DNA of 64,000 nt, from the NCBI RefSeq assembly GCF_042850945.1, contig NZ_AP031496.1:1178001-1242000 (forward strand). The letters run 5' to 3'. The stretch is from Halioxenophilus aromaticivorans (GTDB lineage: Bacteria > Pseudomonadota > Gammaproteobacteria > Pseudomonadales > Cellvibrionaceae). Of this stretch, positions 17,774-26,397 are shown one piece after another; position 1 is the first letter of the stretch, and every line of letters begins with the position of its first letter. The position numbers and the translations under genes are program-made. The notes under the pieces were generated by a model. The model was not told the DNA's origin, made no database searches, and saw only the letters and a program-made list of their open reading frames with translations.

Positions 17774-18232
17774 ATGTTGTTGAGGAGTATTAAGGCTGCC
17801 TGTTTGTTGATGATTGTGGTCAGCCAATGGGGGCATGCTGCCGAGATTAGCCACGCGCCCGAAGCGGTGGTTTACCCCGCCGGAGCTCCCTTCACCGAGC
17901 TGGTGGTCGTGGATGAGACAATTTACCTGGCCGGGATGATTGGCGTTAAACCGGGCTTTATGGAGTTGGTGCCGGGGGGCATTAAGGCTGAGAGCAAACA
18001 GGTATTGGATAACATAAAGCAGGTGTTGGAGGCCAACGGCTTTGGTATGGCCAATTTGGTGAAGTGCACGGCCATGCTGGCGGATATTTCCCAATGGTCT
18101 GCCTTTAATGCCATTTATAAAACCTACTTTACCAGCCCCTATCCGGTGCGCAGTGCTTTGGGCGCTAACGGCTTGGCCCTGGGTGCTGCGGTGGAGTTGG
18201 AATGTATTGGTGCGGTGAAGCAAGGCCCTTAG
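17774..18232 (+). CDS. RidA/YjgF-family protein with signal peptide
   Basis: The 152-residue product has a Sec signal peptide (MLLRSIKAACLLMIVVSQWGHA-AE), followed by a RidA fold of about 125 residues. Family features are YPAGAPFTELVVVDETIYLAGMIG, QVLDNIKQVLEANGFG, VKCTAMLADISQW and FTSPYPVRSALGANGLALGA. RidA enzymes deaminate reactive enamine/imine intermediates; the usual catalytic arginine region corresponds to PVRSA. Most RidA proteins are cytosolic, so export to the periplasm is notable. GAGGAG precedes the ATG. It is a single gene, not in an operon with the GT2 gene 260 bases upstream. Confidence 0.9.
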   Translation: MLLRSIKAACLLMIVVSQWGHAAEISHAPEAVVYPAGAPFTELVVVDETIYLAGMIGVKPGFMELVPGGIKAESKQVLDNIKQVLEANGFGMANLVKCTAMLADISQWSAFNAIYKTYFTSPYPVRSALGANGLALGAAVELECIGAVKQGP

Positions 18233-18345
18233 GCTTGTTGTGCTGGGGCTAAAAAGTGAGTTGCGAGCTCTAAGGCTGCGGGCTCCATCGCGTTGGATCT
18301 CTTAGTAGCATTGGATGTCTTTGTAGCAAGGGATCGCCAAAGGCC

Positions 18346-18374
18346 TTGCACTCTTGGGCGATATTCCCTAAAAT
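18346..18374 (+). promoter_or_regulatory. Sigma-70 type promoter of the rpsF operon
   Basis: A -35 element TTGCAC (18346-18351) and a -10 element TAAAAT (18369-18374) are separated by exactly 17 bases. They lie about 120 bases upstream of rpsF in the correct orientation. Predicted by sequence match only. Confidence 0.65.
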
Positions 18375-18493
18375 TCGCGCCCCTTAATGGCTCCGTTCGC
18401 TTTTTGAGCAGAGCCCTCCTTGCTTCACTGCTGTTTTAGTGCGCTGTTTTGGCACACTTTTTTGGCGGGAAGCGAAACCCGTAAGGAGTTTAC

Positions 18494-18922
18494 ATGCGTC
18501 ATTACGAAATTGTTTTCTTGGTCCACCCAGACCAAAGCGAGCAGGTCCCTAGCATGGTAGAGCGTTACACCGCGTCTATCAAAGAATCTGGCGGTGCTGT
18601 ACACCGTTTGGAAGACTGGGGTCGCCGTCAGCTGGCTTATTCCATCAACAAAATCCACAAAGCGCACTACATTCTGATGAATGTTGAGTGTTCTAACGAC
18701 GTGTTGGATGAGTTGACCACTAACTTCCGCTACAACGACGCTGTTTTGCGTAGCATGGTTATCCGCAGTGACGAAGCTGTCACCGAAGAGTCGCCCATCA
18801 TGAAGTCTGAGCAAGAGAGCCGTGAGCGTAAGTCTCGCCGCGAAGAGCGTCAGGCCCGTGAAGACAGCGAGAGCACTGCTGAGAAAGCAGCCGCACCCGC
18901 TACATCAGACGAAGAAGAGTAA
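18494..18922 (+). CDS. rpsF: 30S ribosomal protein S6
   Basis: This 142-residue small-subunit protein pairs with S18 on the 30S platform. It starts MRHYEIVFLVHPDQSEQVPSMVERY and contains VHRLEDWGRRQLAYSI and KAHYILMNVEC, all strongly conserved. The C terminus is a long charged tail (EQESRERKSRREERQAREDSES), in the region where E. coli S6 carries added glutamates. AAGGAG precedes the ATG. It is the first gene of the ribosomal cluster, with rpsR starting 16 bases later. Confidence 0.98.
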   Translation: MRHYEIVFLVHPDQSEQVPSMVERYTASIKESGGAVHRLEDWGRRQLAYSINKIHKAHYILMNVECSNDVLDELTTNFRYNDAVLRSMVIRSDEAVTEESPIMKSEQESRERKSRREERQAREDSESTAEKAAAPATSDEEE

Positions 18923-18938
18923 GGGGAGACTAACTACC

Positions 18939-19166
18939 ATGGCACGTTTTTTCCGTCGTCGTAAATTTTGCCGTTTCACCGCTGAAGGTGTATCTCAAAT
19001 CGATTACAAAGATTTGGAAACCCTAAAAGCTTACATCACCGAAACCGGTAAGATTGTGCCTAGTCGCATCACTGGCACACAAGCTAAATACCAACGTCAA
19101 TTGGCCAGCGCCATCAAACGCGCCCGCTACTTGGCTCTGCTGCCTTACACAGACAGCCACGAGTAA
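18939..19166 (+). CDS. rpsR: 30S ribosomal protein S18
   Basis: The 75-residue protein starts MARFFRRRKFCRFTAEG and ends RARYLALLPYTDSHE, matching S18 along its whole length. GGGGAG lies about 10 bases upstream of this ATG, which fixes the start even though the frame is open further upstream through the end of rpsF. It forms a heterodimer with S6 on the 30S platform. No priB gene lies between rpsF and rpsR, as in Pseudomonas-type clusters. Confidence 0.98.
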   Translation: MARFFRRRKFCRFTAEGVSQIDYKDLETLKAYITETGKIVPSRITGTQAKYQRQLASAIKRARYLALLPYTDSHE

Positions 19167-19184
19167 CAACCAGACTGTGAGTGC

Positions 19185-20051
19185 ATGATGGCACAGCTTT
19201 TTCGTGCACTGGCTCAGTTTGTAATGCAAGGGAAGCTCCAGGCATCGGTGATTGCCATCCTGGGGATTCCGGTAATCAGCCCCGCTGCAGTGGCCTTAGT
19301 GCTGATGCGGTTGGGCAGCAGCCCCGGCGCAATTGTATTTATTGCCGCCGTGGCCCCAGGGCTGGTGTTGTTTGCCAGCAGTGTAGCCAACGCCCTTATG
19401 GCGATGGTGTCTACGGCGATCTATCTGGCCATAGCCATTGCGGCTTTGGTGTTGCGCCAATCCCAGTCATGGAGTTACGCCCTCGGCGCGCTCCTTGGGT
19501 TAACGGTGGTAAATACCATTGTTATGTTTCTGGGGGCGCCCAGCCAAGTCGCGGCCATTACCAATGCCATAGCTGAAACCAGCCGGCAGATGGTGGCCCA
19601 GTACGGCACCGAGGCACAGGCACCGTTACAAGTAACGGATCGCTACACCCTGGGTATGATTGCCACGGTGAGTATGTTTGCCGCTATTCCCAGCTTATTA
19701 CTGGCTCGCTGGTGGCAGGCGCTGCTCTACAACCCCGGTGGCTTCCAAAAGGAGTTTCACCTACTGCGGTTTGGCCCTGTGCTGGCCGTGGTGTGTTTGG
19801 GGGTGGGGCTATACCACTACAGCGCAGGTGAACCGTCCTGGGGTGCGGTCTTTTTTATGCCCTTAGTTGTGGCTGGAATAGGCTTAGTACACTGGATGGT
19901 GAAACAGCGCGGACTGGGCAGTCATTGGTTGATCGTGTTTTATATTTTTATGCTGTTGGTTGGGCCTATGCGAGGCATGATCGCGGTTTTGGCCGTACTG
20001 GACAGCTTGTTAAATTTACGTGGGCGTGTAGCGCCCCGGTCGCAAGATTAG
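19185..20051 (+). CDS. DUF2232 (YybS-like) integral membrane protein
   Basis: The 288-residue protein is almost entirely hydrophobic, with around seven to eight predicted membrane segments (for example AVALVLMRLG, LVLFASSVANALMAMVS, ALGALLGLTVVNTIVMFLG, VLAVVCLGVGLYHYS, WLIVFYIFMLLVGPMRG). It occurs between rpsR and rplI in many Pseudomonas-related genomes. Function is not established. The start is ATG 19185 or the adjacent ATG 19188; spacing to rpsR is under 20 bases, so it belongs to the same transcript. Confidence 0.88.
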   Translation: MMAQLFRALAQFVMQGKLQASVIAILGIPVISPAAVALVLMRLGSSPGAIVFIAAVAPGLVLFASSVANALMAMVSTAIYLAIAIAALVLRQSQSWSYALGALLGLTVVNTIVMFLGAPSQVAAITNAIAETSRQMVAQYGTEAQAPLQVTDRYTLGMIATVSMFAAIPSLLLARWWQALLYNPGGFQKEFHLLRFGPVLAVVCLGVGLYHYSAGEPSWGAVFFMPLVVAGIGLVHWMVKQRGLGSHWLIVFYIFMLLVGPMRGMIAVLAVLDSLLNLRGRVAPRSQD

Positions 20052-20088
20052 GTTCTGCGGCCGCTACTCAAAACAGAGGGTAAACGAG

Positions 20089-20538
20089 ATGGATGTTATT
20101 CTGCTCGAGAAAGTCGGTAAGCTTGGCGGCATTGGCGACAAAGTTACTGTAAAGCCTGGCTTTGGTCGTAACTTCTTATTGCCACAAGGCAAAGCACTGC
20201 CGGCCAACGAAAAGAACTTGGCTGATTTCGAAGCGCGCCGTGCTGACTTAGAAGCCGCTGCTGCTGCGAAAACATCAGAAGCACAAGCTCGCGCCGATAA
20301 ACTGGCCGAGTTGGAAGCCATTACCATCACTGCAAAAGCCGGTGACGAAGGTAAATTGTTTGGTTCTATTGGCACCCGTGACATCGCCGAAGCCATCACC
20401 GCCGCTGGCGTTGAAGTGTCTAAAGCGGAAGTTAAGTTGCCAGAAGGTGCATTGCGTGAGCTAGGCGAGTACGACATCGACCTGCAGGTGCACACCGAAG
20501 TGTTCCAAACTGTTAAAGTAGTTGTTGTTGCTGAATAA
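20089..20538 (+). CDS. rplI: 50S ribosomal protein L9
   Basis: The 149-residue protein has the usual N-terminal rRNA-binding domain MDVILLEKVGKLGGIGDKVT and VKPGFGRNFLLPQGKA. A long alanine-rich connecting helix covers about residues 45-75, and the C-terminal domain includes GKLFGSIGTRDI. Length and both domains match the family. It lies 37 bases after DUF2232 and ends at an intrinsic terminator. Confidence 0.98.
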   Translation: MDVILLEKVGKLGGIGDKVTVKPGFGRNFLLPQGKALPANEKNLADFEARRADLEAAAAAKTSEAQARADKLAELEAITITAKAGDEGKLFGSIGTRDIAEAITAAGVEVSKAEVKLPEGALRELGEYDIDLQVHTEVFQTVKVVVVAE

Positions 20539-20550
20539 CTAACAGCATTT

Positions 20551-20577
20551 AGGCGGCGCCTGCGCCGTCTAGTTTTT
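20551..20577 (+). terminator. Intrinsic terminator after rplI
   Basis: AGGCGGCGC (20551-20559) and GCGCCGTCT (20562-20570) form a nine-pair GC-rich stem with one G-U pair and a tiny loop, followed by AGTTTTT. It begins 12 bases after the rplI stop. Confidence 0.75.
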
Positions 20578-20600
20578 GCTTTCAGCACTGCATTTCTGCC

Positions 20601-20630
20601 AAAAGCGAGCGGCTTTGCCAGCTCGCTTTT
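20601..20630. terminator. Symmetric terminator between rplI and dnaB
   Basis: AAAAGCGAGC (20601-20610) pairs perfectly with GCTCGCTTTT (20621-20630), with GGC-TTT-GCC extending the stem. The T-rich 3' side and A-rich 5' side would allow termination in both directions. It suggests dnaB has its own promoter within 20631-20866. Confidence 0.75.
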
Positions 20631-20761
20631 GTCGTTTGTGGCGGCGGTGATTTTAGGTCTGCTTTCCACAAGCCAAAATCGCTCGATTGCGTTAAGCTAC
20701 AAGGCCGCGCCCAACCCCTGGGCGGGGCGAATTTGACTCAACGGCACACTCCCAAACACCC

Positions 20762-22225
20762 ATGAACGAAGACGATATTCCCTACGAACCGATTCCCGAT
20801 TCTGCCTACGAGCAAGATGCCGGTTTTGCTGGTGAGCGTTTTGAAGACGCCGGCGAAGGAGAATTGATGGCAGCGCCAGCCGACGAGATGCCGCATTCGT
20901 TGGAAGCCGAGCAGGCCGTACTGGGAGCCTTGATGCTGGACAACCAGCGCTTTGATGCCGTGGCCGAAGTCCTGGCCGAGGACGACTTCTACTCCGCCAG
21001 CCACCGCACCATCTACGCCATGATCTGCCGGCTGGAAGCCCGGGATATGCCGCTGGATGTGATTACCCTGGCGGAAGAACTGGAGAAAAACGACCAGTTG
21101 GAAGAGGTCGGCGGCGTCGGCTATCTCACTGGCATGGCCGCCAACACCCCAGGCGCCGCCAATATCGTCGCCTACAGCCGCATCGTGGCTGAGCGCTCCA
21201 CCCTGCGCAAACTCATCGGCGCCGCCGGCGAAATCAGCCGCACTAGCTTTAACCCCGCAGGCCTGGGCGCGGACGAGCTACTGCAACTGGCCGAAAAATG
21301 GGTTGCCGAAATCGTGGAAGGCCAGCCCAAGCAGGGTGGCTTCCAAAAGATGAACACCCTGCTAAAAGAAGCCGTGGAGCGCATTGACGAGCTGTTTCGC
21401 TCAGACTCCGACATCACTGGTTTATCTACCGGCCTGGAAGACCTAGACTCGCGCACCTCCGGCTGGCAAAACGGCGAAATGATCATCCTGGCGGCGCGGC
21501 CCTCCATGGGTAAAACCGCGCTGGCGCTAAACTTTGTTGAGGCTGCGCTGTTTACCCAAACCCGCCCAGTACTGGTATTCAGCCTAGAGATGCCGGCCAA
21601 TTCCTTGATGATGCGACTGTTGTCCTCAGTGGGTAAAATCGACGCTGGTAAAATCCGTGACGGTAGCCTCACCGAAGAAGACTGGCCCAAGCTCTCCGCC
21701 GCCATGGGTAAGCTGAAAGATAAACCCCTGTTTATCGACGACACCGCTGGCCTCACGCCGCAAGAGATGCGCGCCCGGGTGCGCCGTATTGCCCGTGAAT
21801 TTGGCAACCCTGGTATGGTGATGGTGGATTACCTGCAGTTGATGCAGGTGGCCGGTAAAAGTGAAGGGCGAACCCAGGAGATCAGTGAAATCTCGCGCTC
21901 CTTAAAAGGTATCGCCAAAGAATTCGATTGCCCCATCATTGCGTTATCCCAGCTTAACCGTGGCGTAGAGCAGCGTCCCAATAAGCGGCCAATGAACTCC
22001 GACCTGCGGGAATCCGGCGCCATCGAGCAGGACGCCGACGTAATTTTGTTTATCTATCGCGACGAGTACTACCACGAAGAAAGCCCCGATAAAGGCATCG
22101 CCGAGTTAATCATCGGCAAGCAACGTAACGGTGAGGTTGGCACCAGCCGTGCCGCGTTTGTAGGCAAATTTACCCGCTTCGAAAACCTAGCACCGGAATA
22201 CGCCAACCATGGTGGGGATTACTGA
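20762..22225 (+). CDS. dnaB: Replicative DNA helicase DnaB
   Basis: The hexameric helicase unwinds the lagging-strand template at the fork. The N-terminal primase-interaction domain has PHSLEAEQAVLGALMLDNQRFD. The RecA-like ATPase domain has Walker A ARPSMGKTALAL, PVLVFSLEMP, Walker B VMVDYLQLM, and SQLNRGVEQRPNKRPMNSDLRESGAIEQDAD. From ATG 20762 the product is 487 residues but has no clear ribosome site. An internal ATG at 20867 has AAGGAG five bases upstream and would give 452 residues. Known DnaB proteins have about 25-30 residues before the PHS motif, so the true start is uncertain. Confidence 0.97.
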   Translation: MNEDDIPYEPIPDSAYEQDAGFAGERFEDAGEGELMAAPADEMPHSLEAEQAVLGALMLDNQRFDAVAEVLAEDDFYSASHRTIYAMICRLEARDMPLDVITLAEELEKNDQLEEVGGVGYLTGMAANTPGAANIVAYSRIVAERSTLRKLIGAAGEISRTSFNPAGLGADELLQLAEKWVAEIVEGQPKQGGFQKMNTLLKEAVERIDELFRSDSDITGLSTGLEDLDSRTSGWQNGEMIILAARPSMGKTALALNFVEAALFTQTRPVLVFSLEMPANSLMMRLLSSVGKIDAGKIRDGSLTEEDWPKLSAAMGKLKDKPLFIDDTAGLTPQEMRARVRRIAREFGNPGMVMVDYLQLMQVAGKSEGRTQEISEISRSLKGIAKEFDCPIIALSQLNRGVEQRPNKRPMNSDLRESGAIEQDADVILFIYRDEYYHEESPDKGIAELIIGKQRNGEVGTSRAAFVGKFTRFENLAPEYANHGGDY

Positions 22226-22226
22226 C

Positions 22227-22260
22227 GGCGGATCAATGGGGTCAGAGCCATTGATCTGCC
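22227..22260. repeat. Dispersed palindromic repeat, copy 1
   Basis: GGCGGATCAATGG (22227-22239) pairs with CCATTGATCTGCC (22248-22260) with one mismatch, around GGTCAGAG. It begins two bases after the dnaB stop and shares the core ATCAATGGGGTCAGA with copies at 32.7, 58.8, 59.5 and 61.6 kb. It may also terminate dnaB transcription. Confidence 0.8.
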
Positions 22261-22451
22261 ATCTGTCGCATAGGGCGCTCCACGGCCTTTCCTCTTTTTA
22301 ACAATAACCCCGCTTCTTAATAGTTGCCCGCTGCCAAGCCAATAATTCAGCAAAAAATTCAGCCAATTCGACAATGGTGAATTAATCCCCCCCCGTGTGT
22401 ATGATTTGCGCAACGATAACAAGTGAAGCAGTGATAGCGAGAGGCAGAACC

Positions 22452-23321
22452 ATGCAGATATTTCACCACGTGCAGTCCATCCGCGAGACCCTGGCGGCGG
22501 AGCGAAAGGCAGGTAAAACCATTGGCTTTGTGCCCACCATGGGCAATTTGCACGACGCCCATCTGGAATTGGTGAAGATTGCGCAGCAACACTGCGATGT
22601 GGTGGCTGTCAGTATCTTTGTTAACCCACTGCAGTTTGGCCTGAACGAGGACTGGGATAAGTACCCGCGCACCTTTGACGCCGATACCCAACGTCTACGT
22701 GGCGTTAACTGTGACTACCTGTTTTATCCCGATGAGACCGAAATTTATCCCAACGGCATGGCCGAGCAAACTCGGGTGGTGGTGCCCACCATGACCGATG
22801 TGCTGTGTGGTGCTTCCCGGCCGGGGCATTTTGAGGGTGTTACCACCGTGGTTTGCAAGCTGTTTAACATCGTGCAGCCGGATGTAGCAGTTTTTGGCAT
22901 CAAAGACTTCCAACAACTGGCAGTGATTCGCCGAATGGTGGAAGATCTCTGTATGCCGGTGGAGATCGTAGCGGGTGAAATCTACCGCGAGAGCGATGGC
23001 TTGGCCATGAGTTCGCGCAACGGCTACATAACGCCACAGGAACGGCCCAAAGTCAGTGTGCTCAACCGGGCGCTAAACACCGCGCGCGAGGCAATCATCA
23101 AGGGTGAAAAAGACTTCCACGCCTTGGAAATCGCCGCCAAAGAGGCCATTCAAGCCGCCGGATTTAAGGTGGATTATTTCTCCATATGTAACAGCAAAAC
23201 CCTTGAGCCCGCCGCCAACGACGATGAAGAAATCACTCTGTTGGGTGCCATGTTTACCAATGCAGCCCGCCTGATCGATAACGTATCTTTACATTTGGGC
23301 GAGCCGAATAGCGCCGAATAA
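22452..23321 (+). CDS. panC: Pantothenate synthetase
   Basis: The 289-residue enzyme condenses pantoate and beta-alanine with ATP to give pantothenate, the last step to the coenzyme A precursor. Motifs include TIGFVPTMGNLHDAH (residues about 22-36, the first ATP-binding HxxH), VSIFVNPLQF, FGIKDFQQLAVIRRMV and GLAMSSRNGY, the KMSKS-like loop. The first motif reads HDAH where HDGH is usual. ATG 22452 gives the standard size; a frame extension upstream to 22395 lacks support. No panB is adjacent, so the genes are split here. Confidence 0.96.
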   Translation: MQIFHHVQSIRETLAAERKAGKTIGFVPTMGNLHDAHLELVKIAQQHCDVVAVSIFVNPLQFGLNEDWDKYPRTFDADTQRLRGVNCDYLFYPDETEIYPNGMAEQTRVVVPTMTDVLCGASRPGHFEGVTTVVCKLFNIVQPDVAVFGIKDFQQLAVIRRMVEDLCMPVEIVAGEIYRESDGLAMSSRNGYITPQERPKVSVLNRALNTAREAIIKGEKDFHALEIAAKEAIQAAGFKVDYFSICNSKTLEPAANDDEEITLLGAMFTNAARLIDNVSLHLGEPNSAE

Positions 23322-23509
23322 CCCTGGGGTTAAATAATAACCAGTGAGACTTTAGGGTGAATTGGCCTACCACGATTGTCTAATTTCACCGCCACAGACA
23401 ATCACGTAAGGTTTCAGGACTACAAATTCGAATAGCCTGTGACTGTTGGTGGTTAACCATGCGCCGCCAACACAGCAGTGAATAATTAAAACAGTGGAGG
23501 CTATAACAA

Positions 23510-25450
23510 ATGGCAGATTCCAGTACCCGTCCCGTCCCTGCAGATTTCGCGGCACAAGCGCTTTACAATGAAGCTGCGTACGAAGCTGATTACAAACGCT
23601 CGGTTGAAGATCCAGATGGTTTTTGGTCTGAACAGGCGGAAAAATACCTCACCTTTACAAAGCCCTGGAACAGCGTATGTGAATACGACTTCCACGCCGG
23701 TACTGCCAAGTGGTTTGATGGCGCCACCCTCAATGTGAGCGTTAACTGTATCGACCGCCACCTAGAGACACGCGGTGACCAAGTGGCATTGATTTGGGAA
23801 GGCGACGAGCCTGGTACCGATGCCAAAATCACCTACAAGCAGTTGTCAGAAGAGGTCAACAAACTGGCCAACCTGCTGCGCGAGCGTGGCGTTAAGAAAG
23901 GCGACCGGGTGTGTATCTACCTGCCCATGATTCTAGAAGCCGCCTACGCCATGCTGGCCTGTACCCGCATCGGTGCGGTGCACTCCATTGTATTCGCCGG
24001 TTTCTCACCAGATGCCCTGAAAGACCGTATCAACGACAGCGACTGTAAAGTTGTTTTGACCTCCAACGAAGGCCTGCGCGGCGGTAAGCGTATCCCGCTG
24101 AAAGCCAGCGTTGACGAAGCCCTGAAAGACTGCCCCAACGTGCACACCTGTGTTGTCGTTGCTCACACCGATAAAGTGTGTGACACCTGGGTTGAAGGAC
24201 GCGATATCGATTACCGCGAAGCCGTTGCTGGCCAATCCGTAGATTGCGAGCCAGAAGAAATGGGCGCGGAAGATCCGTTGTTCATCCTCTATACCTCCGG
24301 CTCCACTGGCAAGCCAAAGGGTGTTCTGCACACCACCGCAGGCTACCTGTTACAGGCAGCATTCACCCATAAAACCGTGTTCGATTACAAAGACGGCGAA
24401 GTTTACTGGTGTACCGCCGATGTGGGTTGGGTAACCGGCCACTCTTACATCGTCTATGGCCCGCTGGCCAATGGTGCCACTTCGTTGATGTTCGAAGGCG
24501 TACCTACCTACCCAGACGTAAGCCGTTGCTGGGAAGTGGTAGACAAGTACGACGTCGCTATTTTCTACACTGCGCCCACCGCCATCCGCGCCCTAATGGC
24601 CGCCGGTGATGAGCCCGTTACCAAGTGCTCTCGCAAGAGCTTACGCGTACTGGGTACCGTGGGTGAGCCCATCAACCCAGAGGCCTGGGAATGGTACTAC
24701 CGCGTGGTTGGTGACGAGCGCTGCCCCATTGTTGATACCTGGTGGCAAACTGAAACCGGCGCCCACATGCTGACGCCACTGCCCGGTGCCACCGCGCTTA
24801 AGCCCGGCTCTGCCACCAAGCCATTCTTCGGTGTACAACCTGTACTGTTGGATGCTGACGGCAAAGAAATGGAAGGCCCAGGCGAAGGCAGCCTGGCCAT
24901 TAAAGCCAGCTGGCCCAGCCAGATCCGTACCGTATACGGTGATCACAAGCGCTTGATAGACACCTATTTCTCCACCTACCCAGGTTACTACTTCACCGGT
25001 GACGGCGCCCGTCGTGACGAAGACGGTTACTACTGGATAACTGGCCGCGTGGACGACGTACTAAACGTATCTGGCCACCGCCTAGGCACGGCTGAAATCG
25101 AAAGCGCCCTGGTGCTGCACGATAAAGTCGCCGAAGCCGCGGTTGTGGGTTACCCCCATGAGATCAAGGGCCAGAGCGTTTACGCCTACGTCACCTTGAT
25201 GGACGGCCAAGAGCCAACGGACGAGTTGAAAAAAGAGCTGCTGAAGCTTGTAGTGCAAGAAATCGGCGCTATTGCGCGACCAGAGATTATCCAATGGTCT
25301 CCGGGCCTGCCAAAAACCCGTTCTGGCAAAATCATGCGTCGTATTCTGCGCAAGATTGCCGCTAACGAGCTGGATACTCTGGGCGATACCTCCACCCTGG
25401 CAGATCCAAGCGTGGTAGACACCTTGATCGAAGAACGTGCCAACAAGTAA
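23510..25450 (+). CDS. acs: Acetyl-CoA synthetase
   Basis: This 646-residue AMP-forming ligase activates acetate to acetyl-CoA through acetyl-AMP. Motifs are YTSGSTGKPKGVLHTT (AMP/phosphate loop, near residue 261), DVGWVTGHSYIVYGPL, DTWWQTETG (A5), YYFTGDGARRDEDGYYWITGRVDDV (A7/A8 hinge) and PKTRSGKIMRR with the regulatory lysine at about residue 607. GGAGG lies eight bases before ATG. Length matches bacterial Acs. It is monocistronic with an intrinsic terminator right after the stop. Confidence 0.98.
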   Translation: MADSSTRPVPADFAAQALYNEAAYEADYKRSVEDPDGFWSEQAEKYLTFTKPWNSVCEYDFHAGTAKWFDGATLNVSVNCIDRHLETRGDQVALIWEGDEPGTDAKITYKQLSEEVNKLANLLRERGVKKGDRVCIYLPMILEAAYAMLACTRIGAVHSIVFAGFSPDALKDRINDSDCKVVLTSNEGLRGGKRIPLKASVDEALKDCPNVHTCVVVAHTDKVCDTWVEGRDIDYREAVAGQSVDCEPEEMGAEDPLFILYTSGSTGKPKGVLHTTAGYLLQAAFTHKTVFDYKDGEVYWCTADVGWVTGHSYIVYGPLANGATSLMFEGVPTYPDVSRCWEVVDKYDVAIFYTAPTAIRALMAAGDEPVTKCSRKSLRVLGTVGEPINPEAWEWYYRVVGDERCPIVDTWWQTETGAHMLTPLPGATALKPGSATKPFFGVQPVLLDADGKEMEGPGEGSLAIKASWPSQIRTVYGDHKRLIDTYFSTYPGYYFTGDGARRDEDGYYWITGRVDDVLNVSGHRLGTAEIESALVLHDKVAEAAVVGYPHEIKGQSVYAYVTLMDGQEPTDELKKELLKLVVQEIGAIARPEIIQWSPGLPKTRSGKIMRRILRKIAANELDTLGDTSTLADPSVVDTLIEERANK

Positions 25451-25470
25451 GTGTTGGTAAGAGCGCGGAA

Positions 25471-25492
25471 AAGGGCCTTCGGGCCCTTTTTT
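25471..25492 (+). terminator. Intrinsic terminator of acs
   Basis: AAGGGCC (25471-25477), a TTCG loop, GGCCCTT (25482-25488) and a T-run to 25492 form a textbook rho-independent terminator 21 bases after the acs stop. Confidence 0.92.
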
Positions 25493-25575
25493 GTGCCTGG
25501 GTGTTTGGTGTACAGAGATAGGAAGTTCGATCTGGGCTGCCCGCCCAGGGTGGGCGGGGGAGGGTGGATTACTAC

Positions 25576-26214
25576 CTATTGCTGAGTGCTTTCTATCAGG
25601 CGCTTTTCGACCTCGGCATCTAATTTTAACAATCGAGACAACTCTTTTAGATACATAGCCTCCATGGGGCTTTGCTCGTCAATCACCAGGCGCGACGCTA
25701 AGTAAATCTCTGATGCCATGGCTGGGTCCTTGGCCAATGCGGCGATTTCGGTTGGGTCCAGGGGTTTGTTAATTTCTTTCTCCAAAAAGCCGCGCTCATT
25801 AATGCTGAGGTTGGATGAGGCAAAAGCTTCGTTAATACGTGCCCGCTCTGCCTCATCTATATGACCATCGGCCTTAGCCGCAGCGATCATGGCTTTGAGA
25901 ATCACCAAGGGGTGTTCTTCGTCGTTCTCATTAAACGACTGGGGGTCGCTTTGGTTGGATTTTTCCGCTTGGTAATCGTTGTATACCTTGTAGGCCAAAG
26001 CGCCCACGGCGGCAGCTCCACCGATTTTAAGCAGTTTAGATCCCTTACCGCTTTTGAGTAGCATGGTCAGTAAGCTGCCGCCGGCGGCACCCAGGCCTAG
26101 GTTCTTCAGTGCATCATTACCGCCTAAAGAGGCCCCCAGGCCCGCGGCCTGCTGTTTGCCCTGGTTTACTACCGATGAGTTCAACACTGTGCTTAACAGT
26201 TTGCTCAGATTCAT
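25576..26214 (-). CDS. DUF533/YebE-family protein with TerB-like domain
   Basis: The 212-residue protein has a glycine-rich hydrophobic N-terminal half (GLGASLGGNDALKNLGLGAAGG and KLLKIGGAAAVGALAYKVYNDYQ) that includes a likely membrane segment near residues 65-80. The C-terminal half is a helical TerB-like domain (LVILKAMIAAAKADGHIDEAERARI). It resembles E. coli YebE. The role is unknown; related proteins are envelope-stress associated. It is divergent from smrA. Confidence 0.88.
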   Translation of the reverse strand: MNLSKLLSTVLNSSVVNQGKQQAAGLGASLGGNDALKNLGLGAAGGSLLTMLLKSGKGSKLLKIGGAAAVGALAYKVYNDYQAEKSNQSDPQSFNENDEEHPLVILKAMIAAAKADGHIDEAERARINEAFASSNLSINERGFLEKEINKPLDPTEIAALAKDPAMASEIYLASRLVIDEQSPMEAMYLKELSRLLKLDAEVEKRLIESTQQ

Positions 26215-26397
26215 GGGTTATTCCCTTTCAACAATTGTGCTCTCTAATGCCCTATTGGAACGTAACAAAGGGGGTTTGGTTCCGGTTTCGGTGTGCGTGG
26301 CAGAGCCAAGCTGGCTGCCAGCCGCCCGGCGCCGATCACTTGCAAACCCAACCCAGTGACATACAATCGAGCTTTGCGCTCTACCCAGGAGGAACCT

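Noticed and set aside
20064..20669. 201-codon open frame on the minus strand
   Set aside because: It is antisense to rplI and runs through its terminator; the composition is A/S-rich shadow sequence.
21172..21807. 211-codon open frame on the minus strand
   Set aside because: It is the antisense shadow of dnaB, whose helicase motifs are unmistakable.
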